64,000 nucleotides of DNA. It comes from Methylobacter tundripaludum SV96 (lineage in GTDB: Bacteria; Pseudomonadota; Gammaproteobacteria; Methylococcales; Methylomonadaceae). The stretch is from assembly GCF_000190755.2 (NCBI RefSeq), contig NZ_JH109154.1:303514-367513 (forward strand), given 5' to 3'. Shown here one piece after another: positions 27,972 to 37,472 of this stretch. Position 1 is the stretch's first letter; every line of letters starts with the position of its first letter. The position numbers and the translations under genes were made by a program. The notes beneath the pieces were generated by a model that was not told the origin of the DNA, searched no databases, and saw only the letters and a list, made by a program, of their open reading frames with translations.

Positions 27972-29786
27972 ATGCGGATTTCCAAATTCACCCGCGCCGC
28001 TGTCGCATCAGCTGTCTGTAGCGGCGCCTTATTGACGGTCTCCATGCCGACACAGGCTAACAAAGCCTTGGCGAGACTGTCGAAAGAAGACACTAACTGG
28101 GTCATGCAGACCAAAGACTACAGTGCCAGTCACTTTAGTGACATGACCCAGATCAACGCGCACAACGTCCAGCATCTACAGCCGGTCTGGTCGTTTTCTA
28201 CAGGCGTACTGAACGGGCATGAAGGCGGACCGCTGGTCATTGACGGCATCATGTATGTGCATACGCCCTTCCCTAATAACATTTTTGCCATCGACCTGGA
28301 TGAACCGGACAAAATTCTATGGGAACACAAACCCAAACAAAACCCCGCCGCCCGCGCAGTAGCCTGTTGCGACGTGGTGAACAGAGGCTTGGCTTACGCG
28401 CCCGCCGGTGACGATTATCCGGCGACTATTTTCCAGAATCAACTGGACGGCCATATCGTTGCCTTAAACGCCAAGACCGGCGAATTGTTGTGGAAAATGG
28501 AGAATTCCGATATTGCGATGGGTTCCACGCTGACCGTCGCGCCTTTTGTCGCCAAGGACAAAGTCATCGTCGGCAGCTCAGGCGCGGAATTGGGCGTAAG
28601 AGGCTATGCCACCGCCTATAACATTAAAGACGGCAAACAGGCATGGCGCGTTTACGCGACGGGACCCGATGCCGATATAAAACTGGCCAAGGATTTTAAC
28701 AGCGCCAACCCGCATTACGGTCAATTCGGCCTGGGCCTTAAAACCTGGGAAGGCGACGCCTGGAAAATCGGCGGAGGCACCAACTGGGGCTGGTATGCGT
28801 TCGATCCCGATCTGGACATGCTCTATTACGGCTCAGGCAACCCCGCGCCGTGGAATGAAACCATGCGCCCCGGCGACAATAAATGGACGATGACCATCTG
28901 GGGCCGCGACATCAATACCGGCGAAGCGAAATTCGGCTATCAAAAAACGCCGCATGACGAATGGGATTACGCCGGCGTCAACTACATGGGCTTATCCGAG
29001 CAGCTCGTTGACGGCAAAATGACCAAACTGCTGACCCACCCCGACCGCAACGGCCTGGTTTATACCCTGAACCGTGAAAACGGCGATTTGGTCAACGCCT
29101 TTAAAATCGACGATACCGTCAACTGGGTTAAAAAAGTCGATTTAAAAACCGGCCTGCCGGTTCGCGACCCTGAGTTTTCCACGCACATGGATCATGAAGC
29201 CAAAGGCATTTGTCCATCCGCCATGGGTTACCACAACCAGGGCATCGAATCGTACGATCCGAACAAAAAACTGTTCTTCATGGGCACCAACCATATCTGC
29301 ATGGACTGGGAACCGTTCATGCTGCCTTACCGCGCAGGCCAGTTCTTTGTCGGCGCGACGCTGAACATGTATCCGGGACCTAAAGGCACCTTGGGACAAG
29401 TTAAAGCAATGAACTCCGTTACCGGCAAATTCGAATGGGAAATCAAGGAAAAGTTTGCAGTCTGGGGCGGCACCACCGCAACAGCGGGCGACCTGGTTTT
29501 CTACGGCACCCTGGACGGTTACATCAAAGCGCTGGATTCCCGGAACGGCAAAGAATTGTGGAAATTCAAAGTGCCTTCCGGCGTTATCGGCCACCCGATT
29601 ACCTTTGGACACAAAGGCAAGCAATACGTGGCGATTTACTACGGTGTCGGCGGCTGGCCCGGCGTTGGTTTAGTGTTCGACTTGCAAGACCCTACCGCAG
29701 GTTTGGGCGCAGTCGGTGCGTTTAAAGAACTGGCGCACTACACGCAACAAGGCGGCGGCGTTATGGTCTTTGCATTGGGCTATTAA
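27972..29786 (+). CDS. mxaF: PQQ-dependent methanol dehydrogenase large subunit MxaF (calcium type)
   Basis: 604 aa with a signal peptide ending near PTQA (residue 29). It oxidises methanol to formaldehyde in the periplasm, passing electrons from PQQ to cytochrome cL. Visible hallmarks: adjacent cysteines of the disulfide ring (ACCD, 132-133), metal ligands Glu206 ([12 protein letters not shown]), Asn290 ([10 protein letters not shown]) and catalytic Asp332 in DEWDYAGVN. Residue 334 is Ala, as in MxaF; the Asp of lanthanide XoxF is absent. First gene of the mxaFJGI block; strong SD (GGAGGA). Confidence 0.96.
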   Translation: MRISKFTRAAVASAVCSGALLTVSMPTQANKALARLSKEDTNWVMQTKDYSASHFSDMTQINAHNVQHLQPVWSFSTGVLNGHEGGPLVIDGIMYVHTPFPNNIFAIDLDEPDKILWEHKPKQNPAARAVACCDVVNRGLAYAPAGDDYPATIFQNQLDGHIVALNAKTGELLWKMENSDIAMGSTLTVAPFVAKDKVIVGSSGAELGVRGYATAYNIKDGKQAWRVYATGPDADIKLAKDFNSANPHYGQFGLGLKTWEGDAWKIGGGTNWGWYAFDPDLDMLYYGSGNPAPWNETMRPGDNKWTMTIWGRDINTGEAKFGYQKTPHDEWDYAGVNYMGLSEQLVDGKMTKLLTHPDRNGLVYTLNRENGDLVNAFKIDDTVNWVKKVDLKTGLPVRDPEFSTHMDHEAKGICPSAMGYHNQGIESYDPNKKLFFMGTNHICMDWEPFMLPYRAGQFFVGATLNMYPGPKGTLGQVKAMNSVTGKFEWEIKEKFAVWGGTTATAGDLVFYGTLDGYIKALDSRNGKELWKFKVPSGVIGHPITFGHKGKQYVAIYYGVGGWPGVGLVFDLQDPTAGLGAVGAFKELAHYTQQGGGVMVFALGY

Positions 29787-29789
29787 GTT

Positions 29790-29825
29790 GTGCTGGTTCC
29801 CAAGCTCCAGCTTGGGAACTAGCGA
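29790..29825. repeat. repeat A palindrome between mxaF and mxaJ
   Basis: Single palindrome TTCCCAAGCT-CC-AGCTTGGGAA right after the mxaF stop. It is expected to fold in mRNA and might protect or attenuate the long mxaF message. Confidence 0.8.
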
Positions 29826-29867
29826 AGCATTAGTAAAACATTTAAACCGGCATTAACAAGAGTAAAT

Positions 29868-30707
29868 ATGCACATGAATAAGTTTTTTATAACGGCTTTG
29901 TGTTTGGGGACAAGTTTAACAATCCCCCAAGCCCAGGCTGAACAAAACAAACCGCTAAAGGTCTGCGCTGCGGAAAACGAAATGCCTTATTCCAATAAGG
30001 CAGGCGAAGGCTTCGAGAATAAATTGGCGGAATTGGTCGGCAAAGCCCTGGGCAGAAAGATCGAATACCTTACCTGGAGCGACCCGCGTTACTACATACG
30101 CGACACCCTGGATAAAGGACTGTGCGATGTAGCGATGGGCGTCGATAAAGGCGATCCCAGAGTCTTAACCACCCAGCTTTACTACCGTTCCGGCTATGTC
30201 TTCATCTCGCGAGAAGCCGACAAGCTGAATTTGGAAAATTGGGATAGCGAAGCATTACGCAAGGCGCAACGCATCGCTTTTGTGCCCGGCACGCCGCCCG
30301 AAGTGATGATGAAGGCTATCGGGCGTTACAACGACATGTTCAATTATTCCCAGGAGCTGGTCGGTTTTAAATCTGCACGCAACCAGTACATCAAATACGA
30401 AACCTCGAAACTGGTCTCTGAAATTTCATCAGGCCATGCCGAAATTGCCGCCCTTTGGGGGCCGTCTGCCGCGCGTTACGTCAAAGCATCGACCACACCG
30501 TTGGTCATGACGATGATTCCTGACAACAACGTTCGTGCAGACGGACAAAAAGTCGATTTTCACTTCAGTACCTCAATGGGCGTTCGAAAAAACGATCCGA
30601 CCTTACTGGCTCAGTTGAACAAGGTTATTGAAGACAACCGGAATGAAATAACCGAGTTGCTGGAAGAAGAAGGCGTCCCTTTGGTTGCAGAACCCGATGC
30701 GCCTTAA
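29868..30707 (+). CDS. mxaJ: MxaJ, periplasmic solute-binding-like protein
   Basis: 279 aa; signal peptide to about QAQAEQ. Extracellular solute-binding fold (PLKVCAAENEMPYSNKAGEGFENKLAELV). MxaJ is needed for methanol dehydrogenase maturation and, in some methylotrophs, associates with the enzyme. Its place after mxaF and before mxaG is the conserved order. ATG at 29874 is an alternative start. Confidence 0.92.
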   Translation: MHMNKFFITALCLGTSLTIPQAQAEQNKPLKVCAAENEMPYSNKAGEGFENKLAELVGKALGRKIEYLTWSDPRYYIRDTLDKGLCDVAMGVDKGDPRVLTTQLYYRSGYVFISREADKLNLENWDSEALRKAQRIAFVPGTPPEVMMKAIGRYNDMFNYSQELVGFKSARNQYIKYETSKLVSEISSGHAEIAALWGPSAARYVKASTTPLVMTMIPDNNVRADGQKVDFHFSTSMGVRKNDPTLLAQLNKVIEDNRNEITELLEEEGVPLVAEPDAP

Positions 30708-30735
30708 AAAATTACAAAGAACTTAGGTCTTAAAA

Positions 30736-31212
30736 ATGAACAGAAAAAAATTATTCGTCGCATCGGCTGTCAGCCTTGCGTTGATCAGCTCGGCGGCTTT
30801 AGCGGAAATAACCTTTCGCAATACCATTACCGGCGCACCGCTGGATATGAGCGTCGCCAAATCGGGCGGCAACGAGGCCGTTTTCAATCAATTTAAGGAG
30901 ACCGGCAAGAACCCCTACAACGGCGATAAAGAAGCCGTTCAAAAAGGTCACGACCTGTTTATGCCCGCCTGCTCCGGCTGCCATGGTCACGAGGCCGAAG
31001 GTAAATTAGGGCCGGGGCTGGCGGATGATTACTGGACGTATCCGTCTGCTGCTACCGATCAGGGTTTGTTCGAAGTGCTGTTCGGCGGCGCCAACGGCAT
31101 GATGGGGCCGCAATACGTCAATCTATCGACCGATGAAATGCTGTTGATTATGTCCTGGATACGCGACATCTATAAAGGCGATCCGAAAAAAGCCAAATGG
31201 TTAAAAAAATAG
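30736..31212 (+). CDS. mxaG: cytochrome cL (MxaG)
   Basis: 158 aa with a signal peptide ending SSAALA. One c-type haem site, CSGCH (residues 79-83), and a likely axial Met in GANGMMGPQYV. Primary electron acceptor of methanol dehydrogenase in the periplasm. Confidence 0.93.
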   Translation: MNRKKLFVASAVSLALISSAALAEITFRNTITGAPLDMSVAKSGGNEAVFNQFKETGKNPYNGDKEAVQKGHDLFMPACSGCHGHEAEGKLGPGLADDYWTYPSAATDQGLFEVLFGGANGMMGPQYVNLSTDEMLLIMSWIRDIYKGDPKKAKWLKK

Positions 31213-31225
31213 AGAGGAAAAACCC

Positions 31226-31510
31226 ATGAAAAAAATGCTTTTAATTAATGCAGGCGTCGTGTTGGCGGCGCTGTCCTATTCGGCTATCGCTTACGACGGT
31301 CAAAATTGCAGCGAACCGGGAGTTTGCTGGGAACCCAAGCCGGGTTACCCGGAAAAAGTGGCGGGCAGCAAGTACGACCCGAAACACGATGTCAATGAAC
31401 TCAATAAGCAAGCCCAATCGGTTATAGAAATGGAAGAACGCAATAAAAAACGCCAGGAAAATTTGGCCAAGACCGGCAAGTTTGTTTATGACGTAGACGA
31501 TATCGAGTAG
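31226..31510 (+). CDS. mxaI: methanol dehydrogenase small subunit MxaI
   Basis: 94 aa. Signal peptide (to about SAIA) followed by YDGQNCSEPGVCWEPKPGYP, the disulfide-containing head of the beta subunit, and a lysine-rich helix (EERNKKRQENLAKTG). It wraps the MxaF subunit in the alpha2beta2 enzyme. Good SD (AGAGGAAA). The IS that separates it from mxaR begins 190 bp after its stop. Confidence 0.95.
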   Translation: MKKMLLINAGVVLAALSYSAIAYDGQNCSEPGVCWEPKPGYPEKVAGSKYDPKHDVNELNKQAQSVIEMEERNKKRQENLAKTGKFVYDVDDIE

Positions 31511-31587
31511 GGATTGATTTGGGGCATAGATACATTCCAATCATTCGTCCCCTTGTGAGTCTGTTTGCATCTTATGCCCTTTTTTAT

Positions 31588-31698
31588 GCTGGTTCCCAAG
31601 CTCCAGCTTGGGAACCCAGAGGACGAAGCTCTCGGCAACTGCTCCTGCGTTGCTCTACCTCCTGCATCCATGCAGTCGTAGCTTCGCGAGACGGGACG
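31588..31698. repeat. repeat A block carrying repeat B, left of IS copy 2
   Basis: Repeat A palindrome at about 31591-31612 and the following GACGAAGCTCT arm. The expected loop of that second palindrome is occupied by a 47-bp repeat B (31632-31678: GGCAACTGCTCCTGCG ... CATCCATGCAGTCG). The rest of the repeat A block resumes after the IS at 33264. Confidence 0.8.
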
Positions 31699-33263
31699 CT
31701 AGGAGACTGTCGGATTTAGCAGTGCAAAAAGTGTTAAAATAACCCTATCGAAACACCAAATCAAAAAACAAAAATGGCTACCCAATTCATCCTGATTGAT
31801 CGCGATACCCCCTACATTCTGCCCCCGTGTGTTCAGGATTATTTGCCTGAAGATCATATGGCCCGTTTTGTTGTCGAGATTGTCGATCAACTGGATTTAC
31901 GGACGCTATCAGCCGTCTATGCGGGCAAAGGAAAGCGCCCCTATCATCCGGCGATGCTGTTGGCGTTGCTGTTCTACGGTTACGCGACCGGCGTATTTTC
32001 CAGTCGCAAACTGGAGAAAGCCACTCATGACTCGATGGCCTTTAAATACATCTGCGCCAACGAAAACCCAGATCACGACACCATCAACAGCTTTCGCAAG
32101 CGCTTTGGCAAAGAGATCGAAAGCCTATTTGTCGAGATATTGGTACTTGCACAAACCTTGGGGCTGCTTAAGCTGGGTACGGTGAGCCTGGACGGCACCA
32201 AGATTAAAGCCAATGCCAGCAAGCATAAAGCCTTGAGCTGGGATTACGCCAATCAACTGGAAGCCCAGTTCAAACAGGAAGTTGAAACCTTGATGAAACT
32301 GGCTGAAGCCGCCGACAATTCCCCGCTTCCAGAAGACATGGATGTACCCAAGGAACTCAAACGCCGCCAAGACCGTTTAGCAGTGATTGCCAAAGCCAAA
32401 CAGGAAATCCAGGCCCGTGCCAAGGCGCGTTACGCGCAAGAAAAGGCCGAGTATGACGAAAAGCAGGCTAAGCGTGAACAACACCTGAGTGAAACCGGCA
32501 AGAAAATGGGCGGCAAAGCCCCCCAAGCGCCTACCGATGCGCCTCAAGGTAAAGATCAAGTCAGCCTGACCGATGAAGAGTCCCGCATCATGCCGACCCC
32601 TAATGGTTTTGAACAAGCCTATAACGCCCAAGCCAGTGTTGATATTGCCACCCACCTGATCGTTGCTCATCACATCACCCAACACACCAACGACAAACAA
32701 GAAATCGAACCGGCCTTAGCCAAACTGGAACAGCTCCCGGAATGCTTGGGGAGTGTTGACAACCTGTTGGCCGACACCGGCTACTTCAGCCAAGCCAATG
32801 TAAAGGCGTGTGCTGATGCAAAGATAAAACCGTACATCGCCCAAAAGCGGCAAAGCCATAACCAAGCCCTTGACGCCCGGTTTCAGCATCAGCCGGAAAT
32901 AGGCGAAAGCACCTTACCGCCGGTTGAGGCCATGACCCATCGCTTAACAACCAAAGCGGGCAAAGCACTCTACGGCAAGCGAAAATCTACTGTCGAAACC
33001 GTGTTTGGCATCATTAAACACGTCCAGGGATTCAGGCAATTCCAGCTTCGAGGCCTGGAATCCGTCCAAAGTGAATGGAATTTAGTCTGTATAGGCTGGA
33101 ATTTAAAAAGAATGCATGTATTAAGAGGGTGAGAGAGGAAAAAGAGCATTGAGCTGCCCATAAAACAGAACTATGGGCATTAAAAATCCCAATAAACCAC
33201 TTTTTTAAATTTTAATCGTGATTAAGTGGGGAGGCTCGCTCTATTAATCCGACAGCCTCCTAG
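31699..33263 (+). mobile_element. IS1182-like insertion sequence, copy 2, inside the mxa cluster
   Basis: Body 31703-33259 (1557 bp), flanked by CTAG at 31699-31702 and 33260-33263; same terminal repeats and apparently the same sequence as copy 1. It inserted in a repeat A block between mxaI and mxaR, pointing in operon direction. A hairpin TGCCCATA / TATGGGCA plus TTAAAAA (33155-33186) near its right end might terminate transcripts. Confidence 0.93.
31774..33132 (+). CDS. IS1182 family transposase (copy 2)
   Basis: 452 aa, same translation as the transposase at 7152-8510, with the same DDE motifs (SLDGTKIKANAS, LLADTGYFS, KRKSTVETVFG). Its frame is intact, so the element may still move. Confidence 0.93.
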   Translation: MATQFILIDRDTPYILPPCVQDYLPEDHMARFVVEIVDQLDLRTLSAVYAGKGKRPYHPAMLLALLFYGYATGVFSSRKLEKATHDSMAFKYICANENPDHDTINSFRKRFGKEIESLFVEILVLAQTLGLLKLGTVSLDGTKIKANASKHKALSWDYANQLEAQFKQEVETLMKLAEAADNSPLPEDMDVPKELKRRQDRLAVIAKAKQEIQARAKARYAQEKAEYDEKQAKREQHLSETGKKMGGKAPQAPTDAPQGKDQVSLTDEESRIMPTPNGFEQAYNAQASVDIATHLIVAHHITQHTNDKQEIEPALAKLEQLPECLGSVDNLLADTGYFSQANVKACADAKIKPYIAQKRQSHNQALDARFQHQPEIGESTLPPVEAMTHRLTTKAGKALYGKRKSTVETVFGIIKHVQGFRQFQLRGLESVQSEWNLVCIGWNLKRMHVLRG

Positions 33264-33305
33264 AGCTTCCACTACCGAATTCCCAAGCTGGAGCTTGGGA
33301 ACTGG
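33264..33305. repeat. right remainder of the repeat A block split by IS copy 2
   Basis: AGCTTCC then AATTCCCAAGCTGGAGCTTG and GGAAC; together with 31588-31698 it rebuilds the multi-palindrome block seen intact at 3001-3110. It ends 13 nt before the mxaR start. Confidence 0.75.
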
Positions 33306-33317
33306 CACAAAACTAAA

Positions 33318-34334
33318 ATGAACACAGACACCCAACTTACCGACTGGCGCGAACAAGCGTTACAGTTTGAACGACAAATCAATCAAACCGTTATCGGCCT
33401 ACAGCCTGCGGTCAGGCATATCATTCTGGCCGTTTTTGCCAGAGGCCATGTCTTGCTGGAAGGCAATGTCGGCGTCGGCAAAACCACGCTGTTAAGAGCG
33501 GTTGCCCAAGGGTTGGGCGGCGATTACCAACGGATTGAAGGCACCATTGACCTGATGCCCGCCGACTTGATTTATTACACCTATTTAAACAGCGAAGGCC
33601 GTCCGTGCGTCGATCCGGGACCTTTGCTGAAACACGGCGACACACTCGCCACCTTCTTCTTCAACGAAATCAACCGCGCCCGCCCGCAAGTCCATGCCTT
33701 GCTGTTAAGGGCGATGGCCGAACGCAGCATCAACGCCTTTAACCGCGACTATCATTTCCCGCACATCCAGGTTTTTGCCGACCGTAACCGCATCGAGAAG
33801 GAAGAAACCTTCGAGCTGCCCGCCGCCGCCAAAGACCGCTTTATGATGGAAATCAACATCGATATGCCCCGAGGAGATACTGAGCTGGATGAGCTGATGT
33901 TTAATCCCCGTTTTCACGATACCGACCGGCTTGTTGCAGGAGTCGCTAACACCGGCATTTACTACCGCCTCAATGAGCTGGCGCAAACGGTGCAGCAACG
34001 CATACAGACCAGCCCTAAACTCCATACCTACGCGCTGAGTTTATGGAAAGCCACGCATCAGCCGCAACAATACGGCGTTCAATTAACCGATGTCGAAATG
34101 CCGCAATTGTTAATGGCCGGAGCCAGTCCGCGCGGCATGAGTTACTTGATCCGCGCCGCCAAAACCCGCGCTTGGCTGGAACACCGGGATCATGTCTTGC
34201 CGGAAGATCTGCAAGCGGTTTTTCCGGTCTGCATGACCCATCGGCTGTTTTTAAACCCGATGTATGGCTATAGAAAAGAACAGCTGCTGCCCGAATTGAT
34301 CAAGGGGATTTTGAACCAGGTGGCTGCGCCTTGA
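33318..34334 (+). CDS. mxaR: MxaR, MoxR-type AAA+ ATPase
   Basis: 338 aa. Walker A GNVGVGKTTLL (about 54-64), Walker B TFFFNEINRARPQ, and sensor region ELPAAAKDRFMM. MoxR ATPases act with VWA proteins as chaperones; here for insertion of Ca2+ or assembly of methanol dehydrogenase. First gene after the IS, so its expression may depend on IS read-through. Confidence 0.92.
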   Translation: MNTDTQLTDWREQALQFERQINQTVIGLQPAVRHIILAVFARGHVLLEGNVGVGKTTLLRAVAQGLGGDYQRIEGTIDLMPADLIYYTYLNSEGRPCVDPGPLLKHGDTLATFFFNEINRARPQVHALLLRAMAERSINAFNRDYHFPHIQVFADRNRIEKEETFELPAAAKDRFMMEINIDMPRGDTELDELMFNPRFHDTDRLVAGVANTGIYYRLNELAQTVQQRIQTSPKLHTYALSLWKATHQPQQYGVQLTDVEMPQLLMAGASPRGMSYLIRAAKTRAWLEHRDHVLPEDLQAVFPVCMTHRLFLNPMYGYRKEQLLPELIKGILNQVAAP

Positions 34335-34340
34335 TATGCG

Positions 34341-34445
34341 CTCCTTCTCCCTCAGGGAGAAGGCTGGGATGAGGGGATTCAAATAAGCTTTTTTTCTTAT
34401 TTTGATTTCCCCTCACCCAACCCTCTCCCTCTGGAGAGGGCTTTT
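34341..34445. repeat. repeat F pair, downstream of mxaR
   Basis: CTCCCTCAGGGAG with GGCTGGGATGAGGGG and, in opposite orientation, CCCCTCACCCAACCC with CTCCCTCTGGAGAGGG. Two inverted copies that could form a long hairpin. Confidence 0.6.
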
Positions 34446-34447
34446 GC

Positions 34448-34618
34448 TAGTTCCCAAGCTCCAGCTTACTCTCGTTCCCACGCGCTGCGTGGGAACGCAG
34501 TACTGGACGCGCTGCGTCCCGTATACGCAAAACACTGGTCGTGACTCGCGGCGCAGCGCGCCTTGACGGCATTCCCACGCAGCGCGTGGGAACGAGGACA
34601 GCTTGGGAACCAGCAAGA
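34448..34618. repeat. repeat A palindrome split by repeat G
   Basis: The left half of a repeat A palindrome (TAGTTCCCAAGCTCCAGCTT, 34448-34467) and its right half (AGCTTGGGAACCAG, 34601-34614) are separated by repeat G, itself a large palindrome with ends CGTTCCCACGCGCTGCGTGG and CCCACGCAGCGCGTGGGAAC and an inner GACGCGCTGCGTCC. Exact nesting of one family in the centre of another. Confidence 0.75.
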
Positions 34619-34689
34619 CCATTGCTTTATTTCGTGCCTTTCGTGCTTTTCGTGGACAACATAAAACATCAAATCATAAAAACCAACCC

Positions 34690-35526
34690 ATGACCGAAAC
34701 GCTATTCTATCGCTTACCCTGGCAATCAAGTTCCGTATATCCGGGAGCGCATCCCGGACAAATGATCGGCGCCGGACAGCTGTTCAAGCGCCACGAACCG
34801 CTGATTGCCAGCCCCGACCCCAGACGCATAGACTTGCGCGCCAGCATACTCGACCCGTTTTCGTCGTATCGGGTACGCGTCTACCAACAGCAAAGCAGCG
34901 TCAACGTCTATCTGCTCGCCGATATGTCGGCATCGATGGGCTATGCCGACAAACAACAAACCCTGCTCCGGTTTTTGCTGACCGCCGCCAATTCGGCTTC
35001 CGATTACGGCGACAAGTTCGGCTTTATCGGCTGCACCGAGCGTATCGAGCATCGCTGGCTGCTTCCCGCCGGTCAACACTTGGGACGGGTATCGGCACTG
35101 GCAAAACAACTGGAACGCCTTAGCTTTAGCGGCAGCGCAAACGGGCTGCAAAATGCGGCAGCCTTTCTGCCCGCCGAGCGCTCGCTGGTATTTTTGCTAT
35201 CCGACTGCCATTTTCCGCTGCCTCAGTTGCGCGCCGTATTAGGCTCGCTACAGGCTCACGACGTGATCCCGCTGGTGTTATGGAATCAGCACGAATACGC
35301 CGCCTTGCCCAATTGGGGCCTTATTTCTTTTCAGGACATGGAAAACAATGCGACCCGCACGCTGTTCATGCGTCCGGCCTTACGGCAAAAAATAATTGCC
35401 GCCTATCAGCAACGCCAACACGACCTGAAAAACACCTTTAGAGCCTTTGGCAGTGAACCGTTATTTATTACGGAAGGCTACAGCACCCAAACCATTAATC
35501 GTCATTTACAGCAGAGGGTCGCATGA
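34690..35526 (+). CDS. mxaS: MxaS, DUF58 domain protein
   Basis: 278 aa from the ATG at 34690. DUF58 core with VWA-like DMSASMGY (MIDAS-type DxSxS) and a GCTERIEHRWLLP segment. Works with MxaR and other Mxa proteins in assembling active methanol dehydrogenase. The stop overlaps the mxaA start (GCATGA). Confidence 0.88.
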   Translation: MTETLFYRLPWQSSSVYPGAHPGQMIGAGQLFKRHEPLIASPDPRRIDLRASILDPFSSYRVRVYQQQSSVNVYLLADMSASMGYADKQQTLLRFLLTAANSASDYGDKFGFIGCTERIEHRWLLPAGQHLGRVSALAKQLERLSFSGSANGLQNAAAFLPAERSLVFLLSDCHFPLPQLRAVLGSLQAHDVIPLVLWNQHEYAALPNWGLISFQDMENNATRTLFMRPALRQKIIAAYQQRQHDLKNTFRAFGSEPLFITEGYSTQTINRHLQQRVA

Positions 35527-36398
35527 GAATTCTGTTAATCATGGTGTTGTCGCTGCTGGGCTGTTCCGGCTCGATCGACGAGCCGGTCAGTTACTTTAAC
35601 GTCGAAACGCCCCGCCCGTTCGGTTACGTTAACGGCGATGAAATTCCCCAACGCATTGTGATCGAAACCCGTTCTGACATCAGTTTGCAACCCGGCAGTT
35701 TACCCGCCAAAGGACGAATCAACCGCTGGCTGAACCTGAATCAGGTCACGGTTAAGCAAACCGGACAGCGTTATCAAATCGACTTGCTCTACCAGGTTTT
35801 TTACGCGCCGCTGGAGGTTAAATCGTTAACCCTGCCCGGCTTTACCGTGCAGCTCAGCCAAGGCGAAAAAAACATCAACCAAAGCGTCCCCGCCTGGACG
35901 TTTACCCTGTCCCCGCTCAGAGAGCTGGTGGCGCGCCAAAGCGAACAGGGTGAATACATGCGCCCCGATGTCCCGCCGCCGTTATTAGCAAATACCCAGG
36001 CGTTGTACGGCTTGTCGGCCAGTCTGACCGTTGCAGCGCTGATAGCGACATACCTGGGTTATTTATACGGCTGTTTTCCCAATAGGCTGCGACGCACCTT
36101 GTTCAAGCGGGCGTTGCGCAAACTGGCGGGGTTGTCTAAAGCCGACATGGAGCAAGCCTTGACCGTTGTCCACCACGCCTTGAACAGCCTCAACGGCCAG
36201 CCGCTGTTCCTTAACCGGCTGGGTGAGTTTTACCGGCGCAACCCGGAATATCTGCAAATAAACGCCCAATTGGGTTGGTTTTTCACCTACTCCAACCGTT
36301 ATTTTTTTTCCGACGGCATGATTGCCATAGCACAGGATTTTCAGCAGCTAAAAGACCTCTGCGAGCAATGCCGAAAAATCGAGCGGGGCAGCCGATGA
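35523..36398 (+). CDS. mxaA: MxaA
   Basis: 291 aa; starts within the mxaS stop codon. N-terminal signal or lipoprotein-like segment (LLGCSGS), periplasmic domain of about 130 residues, one membrane helix around ALYGLSASLTVAALIATYL and a cytosolic tail. MxaA is required for calcium insertion into methanol dehydrogenase in Methylobacterium. ATGA overlap with mxaC. Confidence 0.88.
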   Translation: MRILLIMVLSLLGCSGSIDEPVSYFNVETPRPFGYVNGDEIPQRIVIETRSDISLQPGSLPAKGRINRWLNLNQVTVKQTGQRYQIDLLYQVFYAPLEVKSLTLPGFTVQLSQGEKNINQSVPAWTFTLSPLRELVARQSEQGEYMRPDVPPPLLANTQALYGLSASLTVAALIATYLGYLYGCFPNRLRRTLFKRALRKLAGLSKADMEQALTVVHHALNSLNGQPLFLNRLGEFYRRNPEYLQINAQLGWFFTYSNRYFFSDGMIAIAQDFQQLKDLCEQCRKIERGSR

Positions 36399-37423
36399 AT
36401 TTGGCGGTTAATACCCCTTGGGCTTTGTCAGGCCTAGTGCTCGCCCTGTTGCCGCTGTTCAATAACGGAATGCGTTCAAGCCCCGCCCCGTGGACGGCGT
36501 TGATACCCGGCGACACGTTGTCGGCTTTTGTCGTCTGCTGTTTGCGGCTGTGCGCCGTCGCGGCCATCGCCGGATTAGTTCTGGGCATCGCGGGCCTGCA
36601 TCGCACCGAACAAAGCCGGGAGCGGATCGGCCACGGCGCGCATATCGTGTTACTGCTGGATCGCAGCAGCAGCATGGATAACACCTTTGCCGGACGCGCG
36701 CCGAACGGTGTAGACGACGGCAAGGATGCCGGAGGTAGAGCAATGCATGGAGCAATTGCCGAGGAATCCAAAGCCACGGCGGCGCGGCGCTTATTGACCG
36801 ATTTTGTCAAACAGAGGCAAAACGATTTGATCGGGGTCGCGGAATACAGCACTTCGTCGCTATTCGTAATGCCGTTGACCGAAAACAAAAACGCGGTGCA
36901 GGCGGCGATTGCAGCGACCGCGACACCGGCGCTGGGTTTTACCCATGTCAGCAAAGGCTTAGGGATGGCCATCTCGTTTTTCGAGCAACAACCCGTTACC
37001 GGCTCACGCATTGTGCTGCTGGTTTCGGACGGCGCGGCGGCGATCGATCACGACAGCGAACAGAAATTGCGGCTTTGGTTTAAACAGCAGCAAGTCCGCC
37101 TGTACTGGATTTTCCTGCGCACCGCAGGCAGCCCCGGCATTTTCGATCAGCCTGAAGACAGCCGGGCCGACAACGCTGGGGCCATGCCCGAACTGTACCT
37201 GCACAAGTTTTTTCTGGGGTTGGGCAGTCCCTATCAGGCTTATGAAGCGGAAAGCCCGGACGCGTTAAAACAGGCGATTGCCGACATCAACCAACTGGAA
37301 AACCTGCCGATGCACTATGTCGAACGCATCCCCAAACAGGACTTGTCGGCAGTCTGCTACAGCATAGCGGCCTTCTTGCTGCTGGTTCTATTCGGCGTTA
37401 AATTTTGTGAGGTCAAACGATGA
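36395..37423 (+). CDS. mxaC: MxaC, VWA domain membrane protein with repeat-derived insert
   Basis: 342 aa from the ATG at 36395. Two N-terminal membrane helices, a VWA domain with the MIDAS motif LLLDRSSSM (about 87-95), and a C-terminal membrane helix. Residues 108-123 (DGKDAGGRAMHGAIAE) are encoded by 48 nt that match repeat B at 42 of 48 positions, in frame, in the loop between the first VWA strand and helix. Needed for methanol dehydrogenase activation in other methylotrophs; it appears intact despite the insert. Confidence 0.88.
   Translation: MNLAVNTPWALSGLVLALLPLFNNGMRSSPAPWTALIPGDTLSAFVVCCLRLCAVAAIAGLVLGIAGLHRTEQSRERIGHGAHIVLLLDRSSSMDNTFAGRAPNGVDDGKDAGGRAMHGAIAEESKATAARRLLTDFVKQRQNDLIGVAEYSTSSLFVMPLTENKNAVQAAIAATATPALGFTHVSKGLGMAISFFEQQPVTGSRIVLLVSDGAAAIDHDSEQKLRLWFKQQQVRLYWIFLRTAGSPGIFDQPEDSRADNAGAMPELYLHKFFLGLGSPYQAYEAESPDALKQAIADINQLENLPMHYVERIPKQDLSAVCYSIAAFLLLVLFGVKFCEVKR
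36716..36763 (+). repeat. repeat B copy inside mxaC, in frame
   Basis: 48 bp, exactly 16 codons, aligned to 63210-63257 with 6 mismatches (GATGC-GGAGGTAGAGCAA core shared). It begins on a codon boundary of mxaC. Confidence 0.8.
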
Positions 37424-37472
37424 TAACAAGTATCTGTGGGCGCGAATTTATTCACGCGTTAATGGTCAAACC

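Noticed and set aside
27972..29786. XoxF (lanthanide) identity for the methanol dehydrogenase
   Set aside because: Ala334 instead of Asp, and mxaJGI follow with the small subunit.
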